Source: Limnephilus marmoratus (taxonomy: Eukaryota; Arthropoda; Insecta; Trichoptera; Limnephilidae). From it: a stretch of DNA of 64,000 nt. Below the pieces are notes generated by a model, which saw nothing but the letters and a program-made list of their open reading frames with translations, was not told the origin of the DNA and searched no databases. The stretch spans positions 49,529,285-49,593,284 of the forward strand of contig OU862910.1 of NCBI GenBank assembly GCA_917880885.1, in the 5' to 3' direction. Shown piece after piece: positions 11,141 through 21,855 of this stretch; the stretch's first letter is position 1; each line of letters starts with the position of its first letter. The position numbers and the translations under genes are program-made.

Positions 11141-12250
11141 TTAACCAATTTTTCATGTATTTTTTTCATCACTTTTAATGACTTTTCACAAGAGGGTTGA
11201 ATGGAATGCATTCTTAATTGTCCGGTCACCATTTTAAACGCATAGTATGTATACAAACGATATGAGTTACCTAAAGCATTCTCGTGTTGTATATGATATG
11301 TAAAATGGGTATTATATGATCGAATTATAAAAGGGGAGACGTTTTAAAAATAAAGATAAACATTCCTAGTTTACGAATAATCTGGCAAAATTTGATAACT
11401 CCTACTACCATCATCAGGTGGACTTGGATTGATGGAGGACTTGGAGGCCAATGAAACTCACAAAATAATGATTTTACATAAATCTACTTGCCTGACAGGA
11501 AGACAATTGAATGGCCCAGGATTTATTAAATATGGATAAAATTAACAATCTACAGCCTCGAGTGAAACCGTGCTAGACACTGGGCACGTTTTACGACTTT
11601 GGATTACTGTTGGAATTAGATTATTGATTGAGAAAGAGAAGCAGATATAGCATACAGATGAGATAGGCGATGACTTCTAACTAACGGGTGAGAGCCGCCA
11701 AATTCGACAAATGGAAAAAAAAATTAGAGGGCCTAGGTCAAAAGCTTTTGCTACAAGTAGCGGCCCTGTATATAACCGTGGGTGTGATGTACAGTGTGTA
11801 GTTTGCATCTTACGGTTCGCAGTGTGCAGGAGAGAGAATAAAATTACCAATAAGTTGATCAACACGGAGGTCCGCCGTAAGTAGCGGCCGATTAACATGG
11901 CAATTCATTCCGCCAGCAGTTAATGATGGAATTAATGGCCCACCGGATGACTGATGGGAAATGTATGGCGAGTGGTACAGCGCTGGCGCCTGGTAAATTA
12001 AATCAGACTTTAGTAATGCCAGCATCTATACTGTTTAATATTTTTAATGTGAACGCAACACGAACGCCCAATTGCACATGTCCGAATGTCCGAACCGATA
12101 CGTACCACTACACCCAGGAGCATTACTGTCTTGGTAAGAATGGTACACCAGGAGCACTGATTTGTTAGGACTTGGAACACGTGCTCTGAGGATGGGGAGG
12201 AGATTGGAGTTAATCGACCGGTACGTTGGTCAGGAAATGGATTGACCGTT
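11141..12250. other. Unassigned DNA
   Basis: No supported gene. Short ORFs around 11677-12168 overlap on both strands without recognisable domains. Confidence 0.45.
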
Positions 12251-12540
12251 AATTTTTTCCTTTGTTTACGCCTTCCTTCTTCTCGGCTCTTCTTGGATCT
12301 TCTTGACACTTTTTGCCCTTTCTTGGATCTTCTCGTCTCTTCTTGATTCTTCTGGTCTCTAGTCCTCTTTGGCTCTCTTGTTTCTTCTTGGATCTTCGCG
12401 TATCTTCTTGACTCTTCTTGTCTCTTGTCCACTTTAGCTCTCTTGCCTCTTGTTATCTCTTCTTCGCTTTTCTTGGCTTTTCTTGGCTCTTATTACCTCT
12501 TCTTGGATCTTCTCGTCTCTTCTCGGCTCTTCCAATGCCC
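12251..12540. repeat. CT-rich minisatellite
   Basis: Imperfect repeats of the type CTTCTTGGATCTTCTCGTCT fill about 290 bp. The plus strand is almost purely C/T with scattered G and A. It produces a Lys/Arg-rich shadow ORF on the minus strand, which I do not regard as a gene. Confidence 0.75.
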
Positions 12541-13007
12541 AATTGCACAGAGTCCGAAGAAAAATTGTGAATATGGAAAATTCAGTGGCGAGGGAAATGT
12601 AAAGTGTAAGATAAAGTTCTACCTGGCTTCCCCGTTAATGAATAATTACAGAACTGTGCAATTATTTCTGTCAGTTAATAATTAAATAGTTGTCGTGTAA
12701 AAGCATGTAAGTAGTAAAGTACGAAAATTTATTTTCTCTTTCGCATACTCGTATTACCAACCCACGACCTTTTGGCCTAGATTTATAGTTATTACCGCTT
12801 TGTTGAAGAAGTTCTCATCGTCGTTCAACAAGAATAATTTATTCAGTGATTAAGAAAACTTTACAAATATTCAATGAAGAAAATTCCTGAAGAGGTTTAA
12901 AAACCAAACTAACGTAACTGTGGTCACAAGCTACGAGAACTCAGTTCTTCACATGTTTCTATAAATTAAACGTTTTATTTTCGGTTATTGGTAATCGGTA
13001 AATTGTT
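12541..13007. other. Unassigned DNA
   Basis: Nothing recognisable. Confidence 0.4.
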
Positions 13008-13385
13008 TTTCCAACTGCTTCCGTCCGGAGCCAGTAAGACTATGACATCCCCAAATGGGGTATGTTGTGAGGCTGAAGGCACTAGGGATGGGGAGGAGAA
13101 GCCATACAAAATAGAAAGGTGGGGGAGTACTTGGCTATTCAGACCTGACTAAAAACGGCTAAAGCCATTTTTAGCCACGTTTCAAATCTGAATGGTGGTC
13201 TAACACCAGAGTTTCTTCCACTCAGGAACGTGCCGCAAATAAACATGCATTATTTTTAATTAATACATTGTAGAACGACACAAATTAATCAAATAAAATT
13301 TATTTGGACACGGTTGGATTTGAACCCGCGACATTCGGCTTGCTAGTCGAAAGCGTTGCCCCTGGACCACGGAGGCCGTCGAGTA
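13008..13385 (-). mobile_element. SINE family 1, near full-length copy with tRNA-like head
   Basis: Minus-strand order: tRNA-like head (GGCCTCCGTGGTCCAGGGGC A-box region and GCGGGTTCAAATCC B box, about 13315-13378), then AATAAATTTTATTTGATTAA, the GCGGCACGTTCC block, and CACCATTCAGATTTGAAACG. The body follows with TTTAGC, GTCTGAATAGCCAAGTACTC and CCCCATTTGGGGATGTC, and ends near GGAAGCAGTTGG. The layout equals the copy at 52384-52807. SINEs of this type use the tRNA head as an internal Pol III promoter and borrow LINE machinery. Confidence 0.85.
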
Positions 13386-13447
13386 AGTAAGTGAGTAAGT
13401 AAGTATGTAATATGAAATATTCCTGCGCAATGCGTAAAATATGGCAT

Positions 13448-13456
13448 CCAGTGGAC
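13448..13456. repeat. Left 9-bp target-site duplication of foldback element
   Basis: CCAGTGGAC, repeated exactly at 14165-14173 directly outside the right terminal repeat. Confidence 0.85.
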
Positions 13457-14164
13457 GGTAACCGACGAGTTCATCGAAAATCAATTCATCGAAAGCAAAT
13501 TCATCGAAAACGAGTTCATCGAAAATCAATTCATCGAAAGCAAATTCATCGAAAACGAGTTCATCGAAAATCAATTCATCGAAAATCAATTCATCGAATG
13601 ATCAATTCATCGAATCGCCAATTCATCGAAAAAATTTTTTTTTCGTAGATATTAGAGCTGTCAAAATTAAATACCCAAAAAGATCTGTTTAACTGAGTTA
13701 AATGTATTTAGCAACTGTCAGTTTCGTAGTGACAATGTAAAATTTATAGGTTATCTCTTCGATTTCCGATTGTCTGATACTGCAAAAAAGGGATATCTAA
13801 GGAACGGTGACCAGACAACTCATAATGAAACCAACTCATAAACAACTCAGAAAGGTCATTAAGAGTGATGTTAAAAAAATATTTAAAAGTTGGTTAAATA
13901 GGTTAAGTTAGGTTAGGTTAGGTTAGGTTAGTTTAGGTTAACAAATGCTTTTTTAACTTCTCGGTCCGCTCGGCATTTCTCTCAAATATCAATAAAATAT
14001 ATTTTTTCGATGAATTGGCGATTCGATGAATTGATCATTCGATGAATTGGTTTTCGATGAATTGATTTTCGATGAATTGGTTTTCGACGAACTCGTTTTC
14101 GATGAATTTGCTTTCGATGAATTGATTTTCGATGAGTTCGTTTTCGATGAACTTGTCGTGAACC
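13457..14164. mobile_element. Foldback DNA transposon, MULE-like, with 15-bp-unit terminal repeats
   Basis: A 708-bp element is bounded by the 9-bp duplication CCAGTGGAC. It begins GGTAACCGACGAGTTCATCG, and its right end reads inward GGTTCACGACAAGTTCATCG (16 of 20 match). Each arm (about 13457-13637 and 14003-14164) is an array of about ten 15-bp units, TTCATCGAAAA followed by CGAG, TCAA or similar. Both arrays share the irregular inner end AATGATCAATTCATCG then AATCGCCAATTC. Between them lie about 365 bp of non-coding DNA containing a TTAGG tract. No transposase is encoded. Long terminal inverted repeats plus a 9-bp duplication fit Mutator-like non-autonomous elements (inference). Confidence 0.8.
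13901..13942 (+). repeat. Short interstitial telomeric-type tract (TTAGG)n
   Basis: GGTTAAG(TTAGG)4 with one TTTAGG variant. TTAGG is the ancestral insect telomere repeat. The tract is inside the foldback element, next to its right arm. Confidence 0.8.
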
Positions 14165-14173
14165 CCAGTGGAC
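14165..14173. repeat. Right 9-bp target-site duplication of foldback element
   Basis: CCAGTGGAC, identical to 13448-13456. Confidence 0.85.
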
Positions 14174-15680
14174 ATACTTGTGCGGCTCGTTCATACACAT
14201 ATTCTTTGAATGGCTATCCTTTTCATAAACTACTATACATAATATTTGTTAATTATTTGTATTTTTGAAAGGCAATATTCCCGAGGCAAATATTTGGTTT
14301 ATAAATATTTTAGCTTCATAAATCCAACAATTATAATATCCAATGATTTTTCGCGGGTTTGGTAGTTTCGGTAGTTTTATGTTATTTTTGTTGGACGCAA
14401 TCCAATATAAGAAAAGTAACTAAAATATTACTGTGATATCCTCGATAATCAGGATGAAGTAATTAATTAATAAGTCCAGCTCATAGACATCCAAATGGAT
14501 AGACAAGCAGTTACAGATGAGGGGTAAAACCAAACTATGGAGAGCAAAGGGGGGAAAGATGACTGTCATTCGTTGAACAATCAATCTGACAGTATATAGG
14601 CATCTCGCATTACAATATCACCATTTAGTTCTTAAAAGCAAAATCTGCTTTGAATGAATAGACCTTTTTACATGGGAGCGCGAATTGCTTGCCACGTTCA
14701 AAACTTATTTGCTAAGGCCAAATGCTCGCTCCAAAAAGACTCGCGCCAATACACATATCAATATTTTCTTGCCGTGTTTAGTTAAAACACTTTTACAAAT
14801 GTTTCATAATTTACTTACCCCTGTAACCAGCGACGAGCACATTGGAGTACCGCCCACTTTCGCTATGTGCATATTGATACGTAGATATATTGTATAGCAC
14901 AAGCTGCCGTTATTTCGTTAAATGTATGGATGTCAGCTTCTCGCTGTTCACGGCAAGAATGATGACGTCACACATTTTAGATTCAAGCGAGGCTATATCC
15001 CCTCCCCATGGAGCGAGCCGGTTCCAAGGAGGAGCTACAGCCGGCGCCATGTGGAGGGGGAAATAATACGTTTTTATCACTTAGGGCAGGTCCAGATATA
15101 TTCATATGTCCGTGGTCCAGCTTCATTTTATTTTATATTTCCAACAAATCACGTTTCAACGAGTAAATACCCTACTACCAATAATTGTAACCCCACAATA
15201 GCAATGAAGTACAACGGTCTTTTTACCAACCTTTCGTTCTCACATACACACATTCACATATGTACACGCAGACATACACTATAATTACGTTTTGTAGAAC
15301 TCTTCATGATCAACAAATGGCTTTTTTATATAATGCTCTATACTCTATTGAAAAGTTATTTGTGTTAAATTATAAAAGAGCGAGATTCAACATAATTCAT
15401 TGTTTTGCGTTCAGAAAATCTATTTCCCATTGGAAATTGTCGAAGAAAATAATAAATGATATCGTGTGTCTGTCTAAAGTCTAATGACTTCTGGGAATTA
15501 ATTTCCCACGCTACTGAGAAATCCAAGAACCATAAATCACATAATTATTACTGTTCAATATGCTGCAAGTATTATTGAAAAGTCAATGGCCCGAAAGCAG
15601 CACGCGACATAACGATGTGGAAATCATTACTTATTATCGTACGACATTAATAATTTATTTTTACGCTATCAGTGTTTTGT
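14174..15680. other. Unassigned DNA, no supported gene
   Basis: Several ORFs of 70-120 codons occur (such as 14922-15284), but none has a recognisable domain and base use does not differ from the surroundings. Confidence 0.4.
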
Positions 15681-15681
15681 A

Positions 15682-15766
15682 CCCGGCTTTGCATGGGATT
15701 TTGGAACACTCCGAAATAAATTTGTATTAACATCACATAATTTCCGGCTTCGCACGGGATTTGGAA
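15682..15766 (+). repeat. Two-unit direct repeat, 61-bp period
   Basis: CCGGCTTTGCATGGGATTTT at 15682 and CCGGCTTCGCACGGGATTTG at 15743 are 61 bp apart. The CGGCTTCGCACGGG core resembles Helitron 3' modules common in insects, but no end is visible. Confidence 0.5.
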
Positions 15767-15854
15767 TGCACTGACATAGTTGAGAATATTCTTGGAAACT
15801 CTGGAAAAATTGTATGGACATCTTTTACTTTCTTAATAAATTTTACTAAATCGA

Positions 15855-17015
15855 GGGCTTAAAATCAAACAAGGTTATCTACCAATACAACACACTTACA
15901 CTAAACATATCGAAAACAAAATTCTCAACGTACAGTATAACTAACACGGGACAGCCAAAAAACGATACAAATACCATAAAAATACACGAATGCATTAACA
16001 CAAACATCTGCGATTGCCCTCCTCTAGAAAAAACGGAACAAATAAAGTATCTAGGTGTCGTAATTGACCATAACCTTAGATGGACACATCATATTAAACA
16101 AATCACAAATAAACTCCTCAGAACAATACACATTTTCCTAAACATAAGAAACATATATAAAATAAAACAAATGAAAACAATATATTTCGCACTTTGTCAA
16201 TCAATAATAGAATATGGATTAATTGCTTGGGGAGGAGCAACAAACGCAGCTATCGCTCAAATAGAAATCGCACAGAAAACGATCTTAAAAGTAATACTTA
16301 AAAAACATAGACTAACCGATACAGATCAAATATATAAAAGTTGTGACGTACTAGATATACGCCAATTATATGTAAAAACACTACTGAACTACATTTTTGA
16401 CCAAAAAAACACACTCCAACAAACCCCAAATATCACTAATAGACCAGTTAGACAAGCGTACAAAGAAAACATAAAAACTCCGACGGTAAACACTACCTTT
16501 GGAAAAAGACACCATAAATACCAAGCTATAAAAGCATTCAACAGTCTTTCACTTGAAACAAAAATTGAGGAAAATAAAAATAATTTCAGACACAAAATAA
16601 AAAAATGGATTAAAGAACAAAATAGACAATTTTACCAAAATTTCATAACATAAAAGAATAAAACGTATTCTCCCAACACACAAAACCAATATAAAACACG
16701 TAACACTCACAAACACATAAAACATAATATACGCCGATTTTCATTTAATTACTTTATTTTTTTAGTTTATTAATTTAAAATAATTTTAATTTTTGATCTC
16801 TATTTTTAGTTTAAAATTATCTTTATTTTAAATGATTTTTTTGTTTGTTTTATCACCAACTTTGTATATTTCTTTTTTTCAAACTATAATGTATAAAGTA
16901 TTATATTATAAAATGGGGGCCTCAGCACGGGTAAACAACCCAGTGAGGCCAACATTACTGGTTTGTACTATAAAAATTTGTAAAATAATACTGTATCAAC
17001 AATAAAAAAAAAAAA
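15855..17015 (+). pseudogene. 5'-truncated LINE (L2-related) C-terminal fragment with 3' hairpin
   Basis: Reading starts near 15875 (NKVIYQYNTLTL) and stays open to 16653. Landmarks are IKYLGVVIDHNLRW, then MKTIYFALCQSIIEYGLIAW, KTILKVILKKHRLT and AFNSLSLETKIEENKNNFR. This aligns with the second half of the L2 ORF at 53847-55757 (IKYLGVIIDKNLKW, IIKIILKK). The polymerase active site is missing through 5' truncation. The 3' UTR ends with the hairpin GGCCTCAGCACGGGT...ACCCAGTGAGGCC (16918-16950), then A-rich tail sequence at about 17005-17028. Confidence 0.8.
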
Positions 17016-17029
17016 ATAAAAAAAATAAC

Positions 17030-17800
17030 CATGCAAATAATTCTAGGCTCTAAAGTCAAATAATGTTGTCTACAAAAACACATAAACAAACAAATAATTT
17101 TATTGTAGAAAGCAATCACTTTGTGGTTTGACTCCAATTGGGGTGATCAGAGTACCACTGGCTCCAGAAGCAGATGGTTTGGAGTAATAGCGACCCTTTT
17201 ATGGTTTTTACATTAAACAAAAAACTACGAACAAATTCTATGTTATCAAGCAACAATAAAATATAAAATCATAACGCCATACAAATAAATATTAAGGGAG
17301 GCAGGGGTTGGAGGGTGGAAGGTGGAACTACGTGCAACCAATGAACTCTTCTGAACTGGTCCATTGGTTTATCTGCCATTTTCAGTTTTTGTACGGTGTA
17401 CGCGCTTCCAACCGGAAAATAGCTTTCACCGTTTTTCATCCAAAATAATCTACTTCATATCTGGTGGCTAGACTAGACAAATTATTGATCCCAATTCCAT
17501 TGTATGGGATATTTTATTTTGTCTTGGAAAAGCAATATCAAATCACCCGAAGAAAGGCCGGTGACCGGGTAACGTTATTTTTGTCCTGAAAGCCTATATT
17601 TACGAAAAATAAACCACGAATTCAAAACCATTCGCAGTACATTTTGGAGAGAAAATAATAAACAATAGGGTATGTCTAGAATATATTCTTTGTTCTTCAA
17701 AGTGGCAAGTTGATAAAAAGTAGTTTCTGTGACCTACATATTCTACTAACCAATTGAAAAACATTTAGGTAACCCGCAAGAGGCCTAAAGTTTATAATTT
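17030..17800. other. Unassigned DNA
   Basis: No gene or clear repeat. Confidence 0.4.
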
Positions 17801-17804
17801 TCTT

Positions 17805-18190
17805 AAAAAATGTTCATTAAACTAACATCAAACATTTTTAATTCTCACGAGTTCTCTAAAGTAGGAAATAATCTCGCTGAAAAATCTCTAAACATTTACA
17901 CACTTCAAAACCAACCAGTAATACACAAAAGTTTAATACACCATCCGCTTTTCAAAAAAACTACTGAAATTAAAATAAACTTATAATAAAAAACATGAAA
18001 GACGGATCCTCTCCAGGTTTTGACCACATTTCTGTGAATGAATATGTATCTACTGAAACCTCCTATTAATCTTAATCTGACTAAAGGCATATTCCCAACA
18101 AACTATAAAAAATCTATAATATCCATCTTTAAAACTAGCGACCCACAAAATGTTTCAAATTATCGACCTATTTTATCTATATTTAATTTT
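17805..18190 (+). pseudogene. Decayed LINE L2 fragment, N-terminal part of RT
   Basis: With frame changes and stops the plus strand reads VGNNLAEKS, MKDGSSPGFDHIS, NLNLTKGIFPTNYKKSIISI and SDPQNVSNYRPI. These match residues about 85-200 of the L2 ORF (MKGGSSPGFDSI, LTKGIFPMNYKNTIISPIYK, GDPQQVTNYRPI). This is the RT finger region (motif 1 RPI), upstream of the catalytic residues. The fragment is older than other L2 copies, judging by its stops. Confidence 0.7.
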
Positions 18191-18650
18191 TTGTGAAGCA
18201 TGAAGTGATATAGGGTGTGAAATAAAAGTATAAAAAAAAACTTTGATGCGAAGTTTAGATCTCTCTAAAATTGAGTAATTTCAAATATTATTATTCTCAC
18301 AATTTAGTTACAACGGTACTGGGAACGACAAATCTACCAGAATTTAACAAATGTTTTGGTTTTCAAATGATACCATTCCATATTTTTTCACATTTTTGTT
18401 GTGATGAAAGAAGTTATGGGCAAAATAAAGATTTGAAGAAAATTATATATAGAAAATTATATCATGCGGAAGACCTAAATGTTTCGTCATTTGGGCCACC
18501 TTTTAGTGGGTCCATGGAGACAGCATTTTATCTACTTGAAATTTTGAATTTCCCAAAAAGTTTTTTCGATTCATCTACACCCTGTACAAAGTTACTAAAA
18601 AAAACATGACAGAGTGGGGCGATAATATACTGATAACTTTTTCTGCTTTT
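18191..18650. other. Unassigned DNA
   Basis: A 112-codon ORF at 18271-18609 on plus has no motif I recognise. Its position between TE fragments argues against a host exon. Confidence 0.35.
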
Positions 18651-18654
18651 GAGG

Positions 18655-18790
18655 AGAGGCCTACAAAGGAATGAGACTCCTGAAGTAGCATAAGACAGGA
18701 AAGCCTAGAGGCGCCTTGTGGAAGCGATGGGTTCCCGACCCAACCAGGACAATGGGATGACTACTTACTGAAGACGATAATTACATCAAT
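18655..18790 (+). pseudogene. LINE (family L6) C-terminal tail
   Basis: The conceptual translation DRKA-RRLVEAMGSRPNQDNG (one stop) matches DRDIWWSLVDAMGPRP at 25815-25880. This motif sits at the very C-terminus of RTE-like insect LINEs. Only about 35 codons remain. Confidence 0.5.
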
Positions 18791-19585
18791 TGAATATTAC
18801 CCTGCACGTAATTCATTATTATTATTTTTTTTTAATTTTAATATCTTTTACCCTTCTTTTGAATTGGTCAATGTTTCTTGGAAACTTTTCACCGCTCTAC
18901 ATAGTTTTAATGAATAAGCTCTGTGATTTTGACATCTATCAAAAGGGAGGTCTCAAAAAACAACTTGTTTTTTAATATTACTTGAGTATTTTATTACCGT
19001 TTTTTTTTTAAATGTCTATTTCATCAATCAGTTTAATTTTAGTGTTGATTTTTATTATGGTTTATATATATTTTTGAAATATTGTATTTATATTTTTGTC
19101 TACATTTACAATTATTATTTTTGTAAATACGTTTGCCATGATACGGGCATGGTAGTCGCATGTCTAGCTAGAATAGTCAGGTATGTTAGTTGTGATAATG
19201 CTAATATTGTAATGCATATTGTAATGAACATTATATGAAATAATTAAAAAATATATATATTAAAAATCGCATATTTTTTAATAAAGGATCTGCTTTCCTT
19301 TAGCTCCATTAATAAATTATCCTATATTATGTTCACCGTGGAAAAGAACCCATGTTTGTATGATTGTGCTTTCTTGTAAACATGAAAGGCTGTAGAGTGT
19401 AGGATGTAGTACATCAAACATGGCGTCTGCACCCACTCGCCTGTCTGGTAGAATCTTTCATAACAAGCTTGTTTGTTCCTCGAAGCTCACTGCTCACTGG
19501 TTGGGTAGTGGGTAGTTAGTAAGTACTTCACTGACTACCAGCGGCGTTCATACAGAAGTAGCAATAATTGGCAGTCGATGCTTTT
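18791..19585. other. Unassigned AT-rich DNA, possible LINE 3' UTR
   Basis: T-rich sequence with GCCATGATACGGGCATGG (19136-19153), a small inverted repeat of the sort seen in LINE 3' ends. No coding sequence. Confidence 0.3.
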
Positions 19586-19935
19586 TAAAGTAAAATTTCT
19601 TTACACACGCTTGACTTGGGGAGTAAGCTGATGAATGCGTGTCGAGAGCGTTACGAAAAGCGAGGCGAACGGTAGTTGAGAGGCAGATATAAGTTAGTGA
19701 AGTTAGAAAGAGAGAGAGTTACGTTTCGTATATTACTGTAGGTATAAGAGAGAGAGAGGTGCGGGCACACATTTTCGTTCTCTCTTTCTCTCATAGCCAG
19801 TTACGTTTCGTATATCTAAGACACAGAACAGGCCTATTGTCTGTATCACACTGACAGTGCGCGCGCACATATTCTTTCTCTCTTCCTATCATATAGAATA
19901 TAGACGGAGCTAAAGAAGTTTTACTTCAATCGTAT
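19586..19935. mobile_element. MITE related to family A, GA/CT-rich interior
   Basis: The ends AAGTAAAATTTCTTTA (about 19589) and TAAAGAAGTTTTACTT (about 19911-19926) are inverted repeats. They resemble the GAAGTGAAAACTTCTTTAGC end of MITE family A. The interior has repeated GAGAGAGAG/CTCTCTTT tracts and two TTACGTTTCGTATAT blocks. A fragment of its right side recurs at 23965-24090. Confidence 0.6.
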
Positions 19936-20040
19936 GGTTTAAAGCACACTCGTTTTTTTCAATCCTACCTCTAGTCACAGAAGAGAGATAAAATCTGGAA
20001 AATAATTCTCCTCGAGGAAGTATTAGGAAGGAAAAATGTA

Positions 20041-20520
20041 TGAGGGTTGAGTAGGAATCTGGGAGTCAATGTGTCCTGGAGTGAGGGACGTATGATTCCA
20101 TCCCTCTCACTGCGGTGCAAGGCGATGGGTCGATGGGCGAGAGGTCAAAAGGTCTCCCTCAACCTGTCTCTCCCGATCCGACCCGCCACAGAGGAGGTGG
20201 GCAAACGCATGTGCTGCCAAGACATAGACAAACTTCACCCCGGATAAGTAGTTAGACAAGCTAAGGGGGCGTACATTAATTACGTGAGGAGTTATTCTTC
20301 CAATCTCGACCCCCCTCCCCCCCCCCTTGGTGAGATATATTTTGGCCATTTCATAAATTCTTTTCAAGTAACGTGAGATTTTGCTGGACCCCCCCACCCC
20401 CCTTTTATGCTCACGTAATTAATGTATGCCCCCTTACGTAGCGAACTACTTGGGGTGGCAGATTGCAGGGGTGTTTTTGTTATCCGATAAATGGTTCCCG
20501 AGGCGACGGTACTTACACTT
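20041..20520 (-). mobile_element. LINE L5 3' region, interrupted by a MITE
   Basis: The minus strand matches the module at 56063-56340 and 59620-59990: GACACATTGACTCCCAGATT, the GTGAGAGGGATGGAATCATA-type block, GGTTGAGGGAGACCTTTTGA and CACCCCAAGTAGTTCGC. A palindromic MITE (20262-20436) splits the copy. No intact coding frame remains. Confidence 0.65.
20262..20436. mobile_element. MITE family C (175 bp) with two C-tracts
   Basis: The terminal inverted repeats TAAGGGGGCGTACATTAATT + ACGTGAG and CTCACGTAATTAATGTATGC + CCCCTTA match with one difference over about 27 bp. The interior carries two long C runs on plus (about 20311-20328 and 20390-20402), so the minus strand is G-run rich. It lies within a LINE 3' region that continues on both sides. 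A target duplication could not be defined. Confidence 0.75.
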
Positions 20521-20650
20521 TTTTTAATTTTTTTTTATTTATTTAATGAAAAAATTAATTTCTAATTAATGTTTTAATGAATTTCTACGCCAACGAAGAG
20601 TACTAGCTCTTGAGCTTGGCATAGGAGTTATTTTACACCCGCATCCAAAA

Positions 20651-21433
20651 TAGGCCACTTGCATGGACTTCATAACGACTTGGAAAAAATTGTGTCGATA
20701 GATTTTTTTACTAAGATTACGAAAATGTTAGTAAAATTTTTTAGAAATGTAATGTTTTTTTTTATTTTTAAATAAATTAATCCATTATTTGAGCTCGTGA
20801 CGTCACTACATGAAAATGTCCTGCCTCCGAAAATGTTCCTATAAATTTTATAAAATTCCACACTGATTTATTTTTTTATATGGCATCACTTGATTTCAGG
20901 TGAATTTTTGAATTTGACATTTAACGTTCACTAGATTTATTGTTTTTTCTCTGCGAACGTATCATTTGGTTTGATTTTTTGACAAATGTTATGAAGAGAA
21001 TCCCGTACATTTTACGTTGTCCGTACATGTTTTAGAGGTATAATGATAATGGTGCGGATTTTAGCAAAATCATATTTTATAATATTCTTATTATTATTAT
21101 AATTTACAAGTACAAGCATACTACATTTTATATTCCATACTCATATTTATGAGATTTAATATTTTTGGTATGCCTCGTTATTCTCCAGTGTCTTTCGTGT
21201 GGAAAACGTTTTTTTTTTTTAAATGATTTTCGGCTATGTAATTATCGTTTATTCGCACCTATAAAATTATGTCCCGTCTTTCCGGTTTATAAAAAAATGG
21301 TCTGATTTTTCGGCTGAAATTTTCAAAAAAATCGCCAGGGTTTCAAAGATACGATTAAAAAAAAATGCGGAATGTCTTAGAACATTTGCCTAAACCGGAA
21401 TTTTTTTTTAACAAATGTGGTGCAAGTGGCCTA
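20651..21433. mobile_element. Candidate MITE family D (783 bp)
   Basis: TAGGCCACTTGCA at 20651-20663 is repeated in inverted orientation as TGCAAGTGGCCTA at 21421-21433. The TA at each outer edge could be a TA target duplication (Tc1/mariner type). The interior is AT-rich and non-coding. Confidence 0.6.
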
Positions 21434-21855
21434 TTGAATATGTGGGCCAATAATACATGTGGTTTATTATGAGGTTATATTTCTATTTTTCGTCTATGAC
21501 TAGTTTTTCTACGTAAATATTTAATAACCGTCAAACTATATTAGATGCCCGAACCATGTTATTTACATACTATATAACTCTTTCAGATAGGTATAAAAAC
21601 AATCAGCACAATAAAAAATTTCAAAGTAACGCTTGAAAAAATAAGAATTTTTTAAGGAAATTATTTAAAATAACAAAAAACTGAATTATCTTACCGTGTT
21701 TTTTTCCTTCTTCTCTTTTTTTCCTTTCTCCTTAAATATTTGTATTCTTACTTTATTTATTTTTTGTTTCTGTATTTTAAGCACCTTTTTTGAAAATTCA
21801 TACTGTAGGTTTGTGCTTACGTATTGGAAAACAATAAATCCTTGTTTATTGCTTC

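Noticed and set aside
12010..12432. 140-codon Lys/Arg/Glu-rich ORF on minus
   Set aside because: Low-complexity translation of the CT-rich minisatellite; no start context or conserved domain.
13457..13637. CRISPR-like array
   Set aside because: Short units are contiguous, with no spacers, in a eukaryotic transposon arm.
13260..14268. ORFs encoding FDELVFDE or HRKSIHRKQ peptide repeats
   Set aside because: They are translations of the 15-bp units in both arms and both strands; the DNA repeat explains them completely.
18271..18609. 112-codon ORF as a host exon
   Set aside because: No recognisable domain, splice context or conservation evidence; surrounded by LINE fragments.
20107..20397. Minus ORF of 96 codons across MITE C and LINE L5
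   Set aside because: It crosses a transposon border, so it cannot be an original gene.
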